A stretch of DNA of 64,000 nt from JAFGRU01 sp016934985. GTDB lineage: Bacteria > Desulfobacterota > Desulfuromonadia > Desulfuromonadales > JAAYDE01. The stretch lies in assembly GCA_963665045.2 (NCBI GenBank), contig CAXXJQ010000003.1, positions 1 through 64,000 on the forward strand, in the 5' to 3' direction. Positions 44,335 through 52,911 of this stretch are shown one piece after another (within the stretch, counting starts at the first letter, position 1; each line of letters opens with the position of its first letter). The position numbers were made by a program, and so were the translations under genes. The notes beneath the pieces were generated by a model. The model saw nothing but the letters and a program-made list of their open reading frames with translations, ran no database searches and was not told the origin of the DNA.

Positions 44335-45648
44335 ATGAATATTGTTGTTGTCGGATTAAATTATCGTACTACGCCCGTGGAAGTCCGGGAAAAGGTTGCT
44401 TTTCTTCCGTCCAGGCTGCAAAAGGCTCTGGCCGGTCTGGCAGCCCTTGCTGTGGTACAGGAGTGCCTCATCCTTTCCACCTGCAACCGGGTTGAACTGT
44501 ACGCTATTACAAGTGAAATTGAGGATGGAACGTACGCTATCAAAAGGTTCGTGGCCGATTTTCACCAGGTGGACGAAGAAGAGATCCAGCCTTATTTTTA
44601 CGCTTACAGCGGCCGTAACGCTGTCCGCCATCTCTTTCGCGTTGCTTCGAGTCTCGATTCCATGGTGGTGGGCGAACCCCAGATCCTCGGCCAGGTGAAA
44701 TCCGCCTATTCACAGGCCTGTCTGGCAAATACCAACGCCCTGGTTATGAACCGCCTGCTTCACCGCACCTTTTCCGTGGCCAAACGGGTGCGCAGCGAAA
44801 CCATGATTTGCAGCCGGGCGGTTTCTATCCCCTTCGCCGCCGTGGAAATGGTGCAGCGGATATTCGGAGGGCTGGCGGGTAAGAAAATCCTTCTCATCGG
44901 TTCGGGAAAAATCGGGGAATTGGCCGCCGGGCAGTTTTTGAACAGCGGTGTGGAATCCCTGGCCGTAATCAACAGAACCTTGGAGCATGCCGAAAGTCTT
45001 GCTGAGAAATTCCAGGGCCGGGCTGTTCCCCTGGAAAATCTGACCGAACAGCTCACCGAGGTTGATATTGTTCTTTCCTCGACGGCCGCACCCCATTATA
45101 TTATCCGTTCCCGCGATATGGAAAAGGTCATTTCCAGGCGCCAGGGGCGGCCCCTTTTTCTCATCGATATTGCCGTTCCGCGCGATATCGAACCCGAAGT
45201 CGGCAACATTCCCGATGTCTACCTCTATGATGTCGACGATCTGCAGGGCATCATCTCCAGCAATCTGCAGAGCCGCCGCAAAGAGGCGGACAAAGCGGAG
45301 GCGATTATCGAGGCGGAGGTGCGCAAGTTCATGAATTGGCAGCGCAACCTGGAAATCGTTCCGACTATCGCCTCCCTGCGCAAAAAGGTGGAAGCTATCT
45401 GCCGGGCGGAAGTCGCAAAGATGTTTGCTGCTTTGCCGGGATCGGAAACGGGGCATGAGGAGGAGATTGAAACGATGGCTTCCGCTTTGGTCAAAAAGCT
45501 TCTCCACGAGCCGATTCATGCCCTCAAAGCCACCCGGGACCAGCGCGGAGGGCATTATTACGCCGAGGCGCTGCGCTACCTTTTTGCCCTGGAACCTTCG
45601 GGAGGGGACAACGGAGCCGCTCCAAAACATGGATCTGATGATGAATGA
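44335..45648 (+). CDS. hemA: Glutamyl-tRNA reductase
   Basis: A 437-aa enzyme that reduces glutamyl-tRNA to glutamate-1-semialdehyde, the first step of C5-pathway heme synthesis. The catalytic Cys is in ILSTCNRVELYA. VGEPQILGQVKSAYSQA and GKKILLIGSGKIGELAA (NADPH site) are followed by DIAVPRDIEPEV. The C-terminal dimerisation domain is complete. It follows the siroheme gene closely on the same strand. Confidence 0.97.
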   Translation: MNIVVVGLNYRTTPVEVREKVAFLPSRLQKALAGLAALAVVQECLILSTCNRVELYAITSEIEDGTYAIKRFVADFHQVDEEEIQPYFYAYSGRNAVRHLFRVASSLDSMVVGEPQILGQVKSAYSQACLANTNALVMNRLLHRTFSVAKRVRSETMICSRAVSIPFAAVEMVQRIFGGLAGKKILLIGSGKIGELAAGQFLNSGVESLAVINRTLEHAESLAEKFQGRAVPLENLTEQLTEVDIVLSSTAAPHYIIRSRDMEKVISRRQGRPLFLIDIAVPRDIEPEVGNIPDVYLYDVDDLQGIISSNLQSRRKEADKAEAIIEAEVRKFMNWQRNLEIVPTIASLRKKVEAICRAEVAKMFAALPGSETGHEEEIETMASALVKKLLHEPIHALKATRDQRGGHYYAEALRYLFALEPSGGDNGAAPKHGSDDE

Positions 45649-45695
45649 CGAACATATGGGCGCGCCGCGCTTTTTTCATGTGAGGAGCCGGAATA

Positions 45696-47240
45696 TTGTC
45701 TGCTGATGTGGGGACCGTCTATCTGGTCGGCGCCGGTCCCGGCGATCCCGGCCTGATTACTGTCAGGGGGCTCAGATGCCTGCGCCGGGCTGATGTCGTG
45801 GTTTACGACTTCCTGGCCAATGCACTCTTCCTTGAAGAGGCGCCGCCGCAGGCGGAGCGGATTTTTGTCGGCAAGACCCGCGGCTGCCATACCACGCCCC
45901 AGGAGGAGATCAATATCCTTCTCGCGCGCAAGGCCCTGGAAGGGAAACGGGTGGTGCGACTCAAAGGTGGAGACCCCTTCGTTTTTGGGCGGGGCGGCGA
46001 AGAAGCCCGCCATCTGGCTCGCCTCGGCATCCCCTTTGAGGTGGTGCCGGGGGTGACGGCTGCTTTTGCCGCCGGGGCTTATGCAGGAATTCCGGTGACC
46101 CACCGGGATTATACCACCAGCATCGCCCTCATCACCGGGCACCTTGATCCCAACAAGAAAATGGCCGTTCTCGACTGGGAAAAGTTGGCCGGGGCGGTGG
46201 GCACCCTGGCGTTCTACATGGGCATGGGCAACCTGTCTCTCATCTCCCGCGAGCTGATGGCCCATGGCCGTTCGCCCCGGACCCCGGTGGCTGTTATTAG
46301 CTGGGCAACAACCCCGCGTCAGCGGACCCTGGTCGCCGATCTGGGAAGTGTTGTCGAAAAGGTTGAGAAGGAGGGCCTGCAGCCGCCGGCAGTAATCCTG
46401 GTTGGTGAAGTGGTCGAACTGCGCGGCGAATTGCAATGGTTTGAGAAGCGCCCATTGGCGGGCAGGAAAATCCTGGTGACGCGCTCCTCCCGACAGGCTG
46501 GTGAACTGGTCGATCTGTTGGAAGACCAGGGGGCTGCCGCTTATGCCTGCCCTGTTTCCCATATTCTGCCGCCTGAAGACAGCCGTGGCCTGGAGGCGGC
46601 GACGGCCGCGTTGCCTTCGTTTGATTACCTGATCCTGACCTCGGTCAATGCTGTCGATGCGTTCTGGGGCTGCCTGCGGGAAGCCGGTTTTGACAGCCGC
46701 AGTCTGCAGGGTTTGATCCTCGTGGCGGTTGGACCAAAAACCGCCGCTTCTCTCAATCGCTACGGTCTTTATGCCGATCTTTGTGCCGAGGAGTACCGGG
46801 CCGAAGGAGTGGTCGAGCTGTTCAAAAATCGAAACCTGACCGGCAAGCGTATCCTCTATCCCCGCAGCGACAAGGCCAGGACCCTGATTCAGGACGAGCT
46901 CTCGGCGGCCGGCGCCGAGGTGATTGCTCCCGTTGCTTACCGGACTGTGCGGGCGGAAGAAAGCCGGGCATCAATCAGGGAGCATGTCAAAGCCGGGAAA
47001 CTTGAAGCGGTGACCTTCACCTCGTCTTCAACTGTAGAGTATTTTCTTGACCTTTTGGGGGATGATCTGCGTGATTCGCTCAAGGATGTCGTCCTGGCCT
47101 CCATGGGGCCGTTGACCTCCGCAACTATCCGTGGGGCTGGTCTGCAAGTAGGCGTGGAATCGTCGGTTTCGACCCTGGAGGGGCTGGTGGAGGCCCTGAA
47201 AGATTATTTTGGTGGCGAGAAGCTGGCGGACCCTGATTAA
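45696..47240 (+). CDS. Fused uroporphyrinogen-III C-methyltransferase / uroporphyrinogen-III synthase
   Basis: A 514-aa bifunctional protein. Residues about 1-245 are CobA/SumT (VYLVGAGPGDPGLITVRG, VVRLKGGDPFVFGRGGEE, MGMGNL), which methylates uroporphyrinogen III to precorrin-2. Residues about 252-510 are HemD (GRKILVTRSSRQAGEL, FTSSSTVEYFLDLL), which closes hydroxymethylbilane to uroporphyrinogen III. This CobA-HemD fusion is common in deltaproteobacteria and clostridia. The TTG start is set by GAGGAGCCGGAATA. Only 47 bases separate it from hemA, where hemC is often found in relatives. Confidence 0.94.
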   Translation: MSADVGTVYLVGAGPGDPGLITVRGLRCLRRADVVVYDFLANALFLEEAPPQAERIFVGKTRGCHTTPQEEINILLARKALEGKRVVRLKGGDPFVFGRGGEEARHLARLGIPFEVVPGVTAAFAAGAYAGIPVTHRDYTTSIALITGHLDPNKKMAVLDWEKLAGAVGTLAFYMGMGNLSLISRELMAHGRSPRTPVAVISWATTPRQRTLVADLGSVVEKVEKEGLQPPAVILVGEVVELRGELQWFEKRPLAGRKILVTRSSRQAGELVDLLEDQGAAAYACPVSHILPPEDSRGLEAATAALPSFDYLILTSVNAVDAFWGCLREAGFDSRSLQGLILVAVGPKTAASLNRYGLYADLCAEEYRAEGVVELFKNRNLTGKRILYPRSDKARTLIQDELSAAGAEVIAPVAYRTVRAEESRASIREHVKAGKLEAVTFTSSSTVEYFLDLLGDDLRDSLKDVVLASMGPLTSATIRGAGLQVGVESSVSTLEGLVEALKDYFGGEKLADPD

Positions 47241-47283
47241 GAAGGGTGTTGCCCATTGAAGCTGTTTTTCGAATTTTGAGAAT

Positions 47284-47764
47284 CCGGGGTTGCGTCCCCG
47301 GACGACGCCTTCTTTCTTTTTACGTCAAAAAGAAAGAAGCAAAGAAAAGGACGCCCCGCGATTCGGCCTGCGGCGTCCCTGCGCTCCGGAAACGTTTTGA
47401 GGACGGCCAGAATTCGCACAAACCGCTCAGCTGTCCGTCTAGTCTCAAAACGTTTCCTCTACTCCGGCTTCATCGCAAGGGGTTGAATACTAATCGGCTC
47501 ATTTTGTGGCAAAGCATCAAAATGGCTTAAAAATGGGTTTTAAGGTTTTGCCTTTCCTCCCCATTGCATCGCAGCCGTTGAGGGGAGGGGCTTTTGAGAT
47601 CAAGCCGGGCAGGCTGTCTGAGCGCAGCGAGTTCCTGACCGGCCTCAAAAGAACCTTTTCTCAACGGGAACCCGAAGAGCAAGATGCCGGGGTGCCCTTT
47701 TTCTGCTTACTCTTTTTCGGGCAAGCAAAAAGAGTAAGGCGTCGTCGGGGGACGCAACCCCCGG
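47284..47764 (-). repeat. Long dispersed intergenic repeat, copy B (~481 bp)
   Basis: The reverse complement matches 18069-18577 from end to end, including both terminal GGGGTTGCGTCCCC hairpins, the CTTTTTGCTTGCCCGAAAAA segment and the AACTCGCTGCGCTCAGACAG segment. It is about 28 bp shorter owing to indels in the middle. It lies between cobA-hemD and hemB, breaking the cluster spacing by about 0.6 kb. Confidence 0.85.
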
Positions 47765-47837
47765 ACCTCCTTCGCTTCGGCTGCGGTGCAAGGGGGAGAA
47801 AACCCATAAACCTTTTTTTCCGACAGGAGAGAATCTG

Positions 47838-48815
47838 ATGTTTTTTCCGGAATACCGTCCGCGGCGTGTACGGCTCAGGGAATCCTTGCGAAAGATGGTG
47901 CGGGAAACCACCCTGCGGGTGGAGGATCTCATTTATCCCCTGTTTGCTGTTTCCGGGCAAAAGGTGCGTCGGGAAATTTCTTCCATGCCGGGTATCCGTC
48001 ACCTCTCCACAGATTGCCTTGTTGAAGAGGCGGCCAAAGCCCAGGCGGCTGGAATCCCGGCAGTTCTCCTTTTCGGGGTGCCTGAGCACAAAGACGGGGA
48101 GGGCTCAGAAGCCTGGAATGACGCCGGTATCGTGCAGCAGGCGGTCAGCGCTATAAAGCGGGAATTGCCGGAGCTGGTCGTTATTACCGACGTCTGTCTC
48201 TGTGCTTATACCGACCACGGCCATTGCGGGGTTATCCGCAACGGCGAGGTGGATAATGACGCTACCCTGAAGCTCCTTTCGGCCATGGCTCTTTCCCACG
48301 CCCGGGCTGGAGCCGACATTGTGGCCCCCAGTGATATGATGGACGGCCGGGTCGGGGCCATCCGCAGGACTTTGGACGAAAACGCCCTGCAGAATACCGC
48401 CATTATGAGTTATGCTATTAAGTATGCCAGCGCTTATTATGGACCTTTCCGGGAGGCGGCGGAGTCGGCCCCCCGGTTCGGCGACCGGCGTTCCTACCAG
48501 ATGGATCCGGCCAACCGGCGCGAAGCGTTGCGCGAAGCGGCTCTGGATGTCGAGGAGGGTGCGGATTTCCTGATGGTCAAGCCGGCCTTGGCTTATCTTG
48601 ATGTTATTCGCGAAATCCGGGAAAATTTTCATCTCCCTTTGGCGGCTTACAATGTCTCTGGCGAGTATTCCATGGTGAAGGCTTCCGCGGCTAACGGCTG
48701 GATTGACGAAAGAAGGGTGGTTCTGGAGAACCTGACCGGCATCAAGCGGGCAGGGGCCGATCTCATCATCAGTTACCATGCAGTGGATGCGGCTTCCTGG
48801 CTTCGCGATGGATGA
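47838..48815 (+). CDS. hemB: Delta-aminolevulinic acid dehydratase (porphobilinogen synthase)
   Basis: A 325-aa enzyme joining two 5-aminolevulinates to porphobilinogen. DVCLCAYTDHGHCGV carries the metal-binding Cys set of zinc-type HemB. Active-site Lys residues are in YAIKYASAYYGPFR and LMVKPALAYLD. Start PEYRPRRVRLRES is typical. The ATG follows CAGGAGAGAATCTG. Located after copy B of the long repeat, still on the heme-cluster strand. Confidence 0.97.
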   Translation: MFFPEYRPRRVRLRESLRKMVRETTLRVEDLIYPLFAVSGQKVRREISSMPGIRHLSTDCLVEEAAKAQAAGIPAVLLFGVPEHKDGEGSEAWNDAGIVQQAVSAIKRELPELVVITDVCLCAYTDHGHCGVIRNGEVDNDATLKLLSAMALSHARAGADIVAPSDMMDGRVGAIRRTLDENALQNTAIMSYAIKYASAYYGPFREAAESAPRFGDRRSYQMDPANRREALREAALDVEEGADFLMVKPALAYLDVIREIRENFHLPLAAYNVSGEYSMVKASAANGWIDERRVVLENLTGIKRAGADLIISYHAVDAASWLRDG

Positions 48816-48903
48816 TTAATTGTAACCGGCCGGGTGTGGGGCCTGGGCCCCTTTGACCTGAGCGTTTACGTAAATGAACTGACTTTCTCAGAGAGGCAGG
48901 TTT

Positions 48904-49665
48904 ATGAGCGAAGAAACTGAAGACAAGAAACAACTGACCACGTCCGAGACGATCACGGCCATGGCCCACTACTACCGGGCCGAGGTGGTGCGCAGCCTGA
49001 CCTGGCGGCAACGTATTGACGTTACGACGAACTGGGCGGTCGGTGCCACGGCGGCGTTTCTCGGCTTCAGCTTTACCAACGCAAATCTTACGCATGGTTT
49101 TTTCATCTTTGCCTTGGCGATAACCTATATTCTCCTCTATGTGGAATCGCGGCGCTACCGTTTCTACGATGCATATGAATACCGGGTCAAACTCATTCAT
49201 CAGAACTTTGTCTTCAATATTTTACATGGTTATATGGATACGGGTCCGTATGCCGCATGGCGTGAAGCGCTGGCGCAGGATATTCTTCACCCCGAATACA
49301 AGATATCCATGCTTGAGGCTATGGCCTTAAGGATAAGGGCCTACTATATCTTTCTGTTTCTGGTTCTGATAGCCAGCTGGTTGGTGAAAATTATGCTGCA
49401 TCCGAAAACGGCTGAGACCTGGGCGCAATATCTGGAGCAGGCCCGCTTCGGGAACTTTTCGGGTGGATGGACTCTGGGGTTTATCGCCCTGTTTGTTATT
49501 CATCTTTTCGTGCTCCGTTTTATGGGGCAGCGGCTAAAAATGAAAGGCGGCCGGGATATCGTCCATGCCTGGCCCAAAGGGGATCATCGCCGCGAGGAAA
49601 AGAGTCCTGTTTCTACCGCACCCCCCTCCGGAGGAAATGGCTGGCCCACCAACCCTGAAGATTAG
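48904..49665 (+). CDS. DUF2270 membrane protein
   Basis: A 253-aa protein with an acidic N-terminus, the conserved block MAHYYRAEVVRSLTWRQRID and four hydrophobic segments (two near residues 45-80, one near 145-165, one near 190-210). This is the DUF2270 family, of unknown function. A basic, proline-rich C-terminal tail follows. The ATG at 48904 comes after GAGAGGCAGGTTT. It lies 46 bases before the M16 peptidase gene. Confidence 0.85.
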   Translation: MSEETEDKKQLTTSETITAMAHYYRAEVVRSLTWRQRIDVTTNWAVGATAAFLGFSFTNANLTHGFFIFALAITYILLYVESRRYRFYDAYEYRVKLIHQNFVFNILHGYMDTGPYAAWREALAQDILHPEYKISMLEAMALRIRAYYIFLFLVLIASWLVKIMLHPKTAETWAQYLEQARFGNFSGGWTLGFIALFVIHLFVLRFMGQRLKMKGGRDIVHAWPKGDHRREEKSPVSTAPPSGGNGWPTNPED

Positions 49666-49710
49666 CCGAGCCGTATACATCCCTTTGAAGACAGTTTTTG
49701 AAAGGCTTGA

Positions 49711-51033
49711 ATGAGTGAATTTGTAAAGGATGTCCTCGCCAATGGTTTGCGGGTCATCAGCGTTGAAATGCCTCACCTCCACAGCGCCGAAATGGTTTGT
49801 TACGTAGGTGTCGGGAGCCGCTATGAGGATTCTGAAAAAGCCGGTATTTCCCATTTCCTCGAGCATGTACTTTTTCGCGGCACCGAAGATTTTGATTCGG
49901 GTTTGAAGCTGGAGAAGTCCTTCGAGGCCATCGGGGGTGCCGTCAATGCTTCTGTAGACGGTGAAACGACCTGTTTTTTCTCTCACTTTCACCCGGATCA
50001 TCTGAGCGAGGCGGCGGCCCTTTTCGCCTCTCTGCTGCGGCGCCCTCTTTTCAGCGACCTCGAGATCGAACGCCGCATCATTCTCGAAGAGGCTCTGGAG
50101 GATTACAACGAGGATGGCGAGAATATCTGCCTCGACCACCTCACCGCAATGTTGCTATGGCCGGAGCATCCCCTCAGCCAGTCGACTATCGGTACCCGGG
50201 ATTCAATTCTGCGTGTCACCGGAGATGATCTCCGCATCCATCACTCCCGTTTTTTCACACCCCGCAACATGGTCATCGCCGTGGCCGGGAAGATTTGTCG
50301 GCAGGAGCTTCTGGCGGCTGTGGAAAAGGCTTTTGGAGACTGGAACGGCGACCAGGGGGAATGTCCCCCTCCGCTGCCGTTTACTAACGTGTCCCCTTCT
50401 CCCCGTGTGACCTGGGTGCGTAATCCTGACTCCCAGGTTGGGGTTCAGATCGCCTTTCGCACTCCGGGAAGAGATTTCCCGCGCCTGTCCGCTCTGAAGA
50501 TTCTGCGCCGCCTGTTGACCAGCGGCATGGCCTCGCTTTTGATGCAGCGCCTGCGCGAAAAAGAGGGGCTCATCTATGGGGTCGAAGGCAATTTGACCCT
50601 TTTTGCCGAGAGCGGTTGCTTTACCATCGACCTGGCGGTGGCCCCCGACAAGTTACTCAAAACCATGCGTGAACTACTCGATGTGCTGGGAGATATCTGC
50701 CGCGAGCCGATCAGCGAAGAGGAGTTTTCCCGGATTGTGAAGGGCTTCCTTTTCGATCTCGAATTCAGCCTCGATCAGACTGAGGAGATGGCGGGCCGCT
50801 ATGGCTGGGGGGAATTGACCGGAGGCCTGCGGACCATGGAACGCGAACGCAGAGAGGTGCTGGCCCAATCTCCGCAGACCTTGCTGGAAACAGCCGGCAG
50901 CCTTTTCTGCCGCGAAAATCTCAAAGCGGCGGTTGTCGGCCCTTTCCGCGAAGAGGACAGGGCGGTGTTCGAAGAACTGCTGGAGAATTTCCGGCCTTTG
51001 GTGTCTGACGGCGATACACAAGCCGCACGGTGA
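49711..51033 (+). CDS. M16-family zinc peptidase (processing-protease-like)
   Basis: A 440-aa peptidase of the pitrilysin superfamily. The inverted zinc motif is SHFLEHVLFRGTED (HxxEH), with the third ligand Glu in ILEEALEDYNED. The second, inactive M16C half has TPGRDFPRLSALKILRRLLT and GLIYGVEGNLTLF. The length fits PqqL/YmxG-like single-chain bacterial members that work as dimers. A 41-bp part of its 3' end (50898-50938) is duplicated at 51931, beyond the toxin-antitoxin pair. Confidence 0.92.
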   Translation: MSEFVKDVLANGLRVISVEMPHLHSAEMVCYVGVGSRYEDSEKAGISHFLEHVLFRGTEDFDSGLKLEKSFEAIGGAVNASVDGETTCFFSHFHPDHLSEAAALFASLLRRPLFSDLEIERRIILEEALEDYNEDGENICLDHLTAMLLWPEHPLSQSTIGTRDSILRVTGDDLRIHHSRFFTPRNMVIAVAGKICRQELLAAVEKAFGDWNGDQGECPPPLPFTNVSPSPRVTWVRNPDSQVGVQIAFRTPGRDFPRLSALKILRRLLTSGMASLLMQRLREKEGLIYGVEGNLTLFAESGCFTIDLAVAPDKLLKTMRELLDVLGDICREPISEEEFSRIVKGFLFDLEFSLDQTEEMAGRYGWGELTGGLRTMERERREVLAQSPQTLLETAGSLFCRENLKAAVVGPFREEDRAVFEELLENFRPLVSDGDTQAAR

Positions 51034-51193
51034 GAGGGGCAGGAGTTTTTTCGTAGAGAATCTGTCAAAGCTTTTCATTTCAAAAGAACAAATAAGGGCT
51101 GCCAAGCCCACCCTTTTTTTCCTCATGATAAGACCCATCCTGCGTTTTACTATGTCGTTGCATAGTGCCTGGCTGGGTTTTTTCTGAAAAACC

Positions 51194-51230
51194 TTGTATT
51201 GACCAAAATTTGTACGCTATAGTGTACGAA
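51194..51230 (+). promoter_or_regulatory. Promoter and operator of the toxin-antitoxin pair
   Basis: A -35-like TTGTAT (51194-51199), an 18-bp spacer and -10 TATAGT (51218-51223). The palindrome TTTGTACGCTATAGTGTACG (arms GTAC and CTATAG) overlaps the -10, as expected for an autorepressed toxin-antitoxin operon. Confidence 0.65.
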
Positions 51231-51255
51231 ATTCAGTATTAAATAGAGGTGAAAA

Positions 51256-51537
51256 ATGCGAAGACTCAAAATTGATCAGGATATCAAGCCTTTGTCTGAG
51301 GTTAGAACCGGTATTGCAAATTTCATAAAGCAGGTTCATGACACCAAAAGGCCTTTAATCATCACTCAGCATGGGAAAAGCGTTGCGGTTTTATTGGATG
51401 CCTGTGAGTACGAAGCGATGCAGGAAAAGCTTGAGCTTTTAAGCGATGTTCAAACGGCAGTGAGCCAGCTCGAAAAAGGACAAGGGGTTGATCATGGCCA
51501 TGCCAGAGAACAAGTCCTAAAAAGAATTCAAGAATGA
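51256..51537 (+). CDS. Phd/YefM-family antitoxin
   Basis: A 93-aa antitoxin. MRRLKIDQDIKPLSEVRTGI and ITQHGKSVAVLLDACEYEAM match the DNA-binding start of the Phd/YefM fold. The C-terminal half should wrap the toxin. It precedes and overlaps the toxin by 4 bases (ATGA). It probably represses its own promoter at the palindrome 51210-51230. The ATG follows AGAGGTGAAAA. Confidence 0.9.
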   Translation: MRRLKIDQDIKPLSEVRTGIANFIKQVHDTKRPLIITQHGKSVAVLLDACEYEAMQEKLELLSDVQTAVSQLEKGQGVDHGHAREQVLKRIQE

Positions 51538-51830
51538 AAATTGTCTGGTCGCCTTTGGCTATTGAAAGAGTTTCGGAAATCGCAGGATATATTTCCCAGG
51601 ACAATCCGTTCGCAGCTGCAAACTGGGTCAATATCATCTTTTCAAAAGTCGAGCAGTTAAAGTCTTCACCTGAAATGGGCAGGCCTGTCCCTGAAATCAG
51701 AAACGGCCCATTTAGAGAACTTATTTACGGAAATTACCGCATCATATATCGAATTGAAAAAAAACAGATATCCATCCTTACCATTCGTCATGGCAAGCAG
51801 ATACTGCCAATAGATGAAATTTTGGCGTAA
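51534..51830 (+). CDS. RelE/ParE-family toxin
   Basis: A 98-aa toxin with the ParE/RelE fold: MKIVWSPLAIERVSEIAGYI at the start, PEMGRPVPEIRNGPFRELIY and YRIIYRIEKKQISILTIRHG at the end. The last block is typical of ParE-like (gyrase-type) toxins, but ribosome-dependent RelE activity cannot be excluded. It overlaps the antitoxin by 4 bases. Confidence 0.9.
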   Translation: MKIVWSPLAIERVSEIAGYISQDNPFAAANWVNIIFSKVEQLKSSPEMGRPVPEIRNGPFRELIYGNYRIIYRIEKKQISILTIRHGKQILPIDEILA

Positions 51831-51930
51831 CAAGCGATTCTTGCCGCCGGATGCTTCCGCTTCAAAACTTGCTCATGCACCCAAACACCGAACTTTTGAA
51901 AATCAAGCATCGTACCCCCGGAGCTACCTC

Positions 51931-51971
51931 CAGCCTTTTCTGCCGCGAAAATATCAAAGCGGCGGTTGTCG
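51931..51971 (+). repeat. Duplicated 41-bp end of the M16 peptidase gene
   Basis: CAGCCTTTTCTGCCGCGAAA continues with ATATCAAAGCGGCGGTTGTCG, matching 50898-50938 inside the M16 gene at 40 of 41 positions. The two copies, 1033 bp apart in the same direction, flank the toxin-antitoxin pair. Confidence 0.85.
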
Positions 51972-52354
51972 CAGAAAACCAGTTGGATTATAACCAAGCC
52001 CTTTAAGTTGCCTTGACTTGGTTTGATGGTCATTGCATAAAACAAAGGTGCCTCAGCATTAGCTTCCCAATTGAATCTGTCCCGTTTCTCAGGGTATGGG
52101 AAGAATTTTCTTCTTCCTTCCATTTAATTTCCCCCAAACAATCTGAAGTAACATTTGTCTGTTTTCAGATATTCTCGGTTGGAATGAATTAATGCTGTCC
52201 AGATTTGCTGGATTTTCCAGAAGTTCATTTGCGACAAGGCTTTTGGCGAAATGTCGCAGTCTAAACTCACCCTGTCAGTTTTTTTAACAAACGCGCTAGT
52301 TTTCGTAAACTATTGTAGATTAATTATTTTTTAAAATTTCTAAGTAATATTGTT

Positions 52355-52695
52355 TGTCGGAATTTTTTACAAATTGTTAAGTATCAAATAAACCACTGAA
52401 AAATAATAAAAAATAGCGGCCTGTATCCATTCAGAAAAAGGGGTTTTTGCTGTTTAGAAAAGAAAAAATGTCGGAAATTTTTACATTTTTTCTTTCGCAA
52501 ACCTTAAAACATAGAACAACCAAACCAATTTGAAGTTTTTTTCGATTTCTAAGGCCTGCCGAGAAAACCTAAAAACCAAAATAATTAAAATAATTTACAT
52601 CAGTAATTTCTTTAGATTGTTTTTTGTTAACAAAAAATATTTTTAATGTTTTTGAAAAGCATGTGTAGAAACAAATATGTCGGAAAATTTTACAA
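52355..52695. promoter_or_regulatory. Three copies of a 17-nt motif, TGTCGGAA-W2-TTTTACA type
   Basis: TGTCGGAATTTTTTACA (52356-52372), TGTCGGAAATTTTTACA (52469-52485) and TGTCGGAAAATTTTACA (52679-52695) differ only at the central A/T positions and lie in the same direction. They precede the 869-aa lipoprotein gene by about 220-560 bases. A binding-site role is inferred. Confidence 0.6.
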
Positions 52696-52911
52696 TCTTT
52701 GTCTGGGGCTCTCATGGTTTAAAAAAAATGCTATAAATTTAATTGGTTATATGGGTGGAATGCCTGCTGCATGTGCTAAAGGCCGGGGAATAACAATCCC
52801 TTCATTAAATTCCTAATCTATTTCACCAGCTGACACAGGTGATTCGTGCTTTTTATCTGGTTGGAGGCCTTTTTTGTTTTGATATTTGACAAGTTAAGGA
52901 GGGAAAGAAAG

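Larger units (their letters stand above)
51831..52911. other. 1-kb non-coding AT-rich stretch
   Basis: No credible gene. It starts with a 41-bp copy of the M16 gene end (51931-51971) and then becomes very AT-rich, with three copies of a 17-nt motif (52355, 52469, 52679) upstream of the large lipoprotein gene. A 111-codon minus-strand frame at 51788-52123 overlaps the toxin end and the duplication and is not believed. Confidence 0.5.

Noticed and set aside
51788..52123. 111-codon minus-strand frame after the toxin
   Set aside because: Overlaps the toxin end and the duplicated M16 segment, so its sequence is explained by those.
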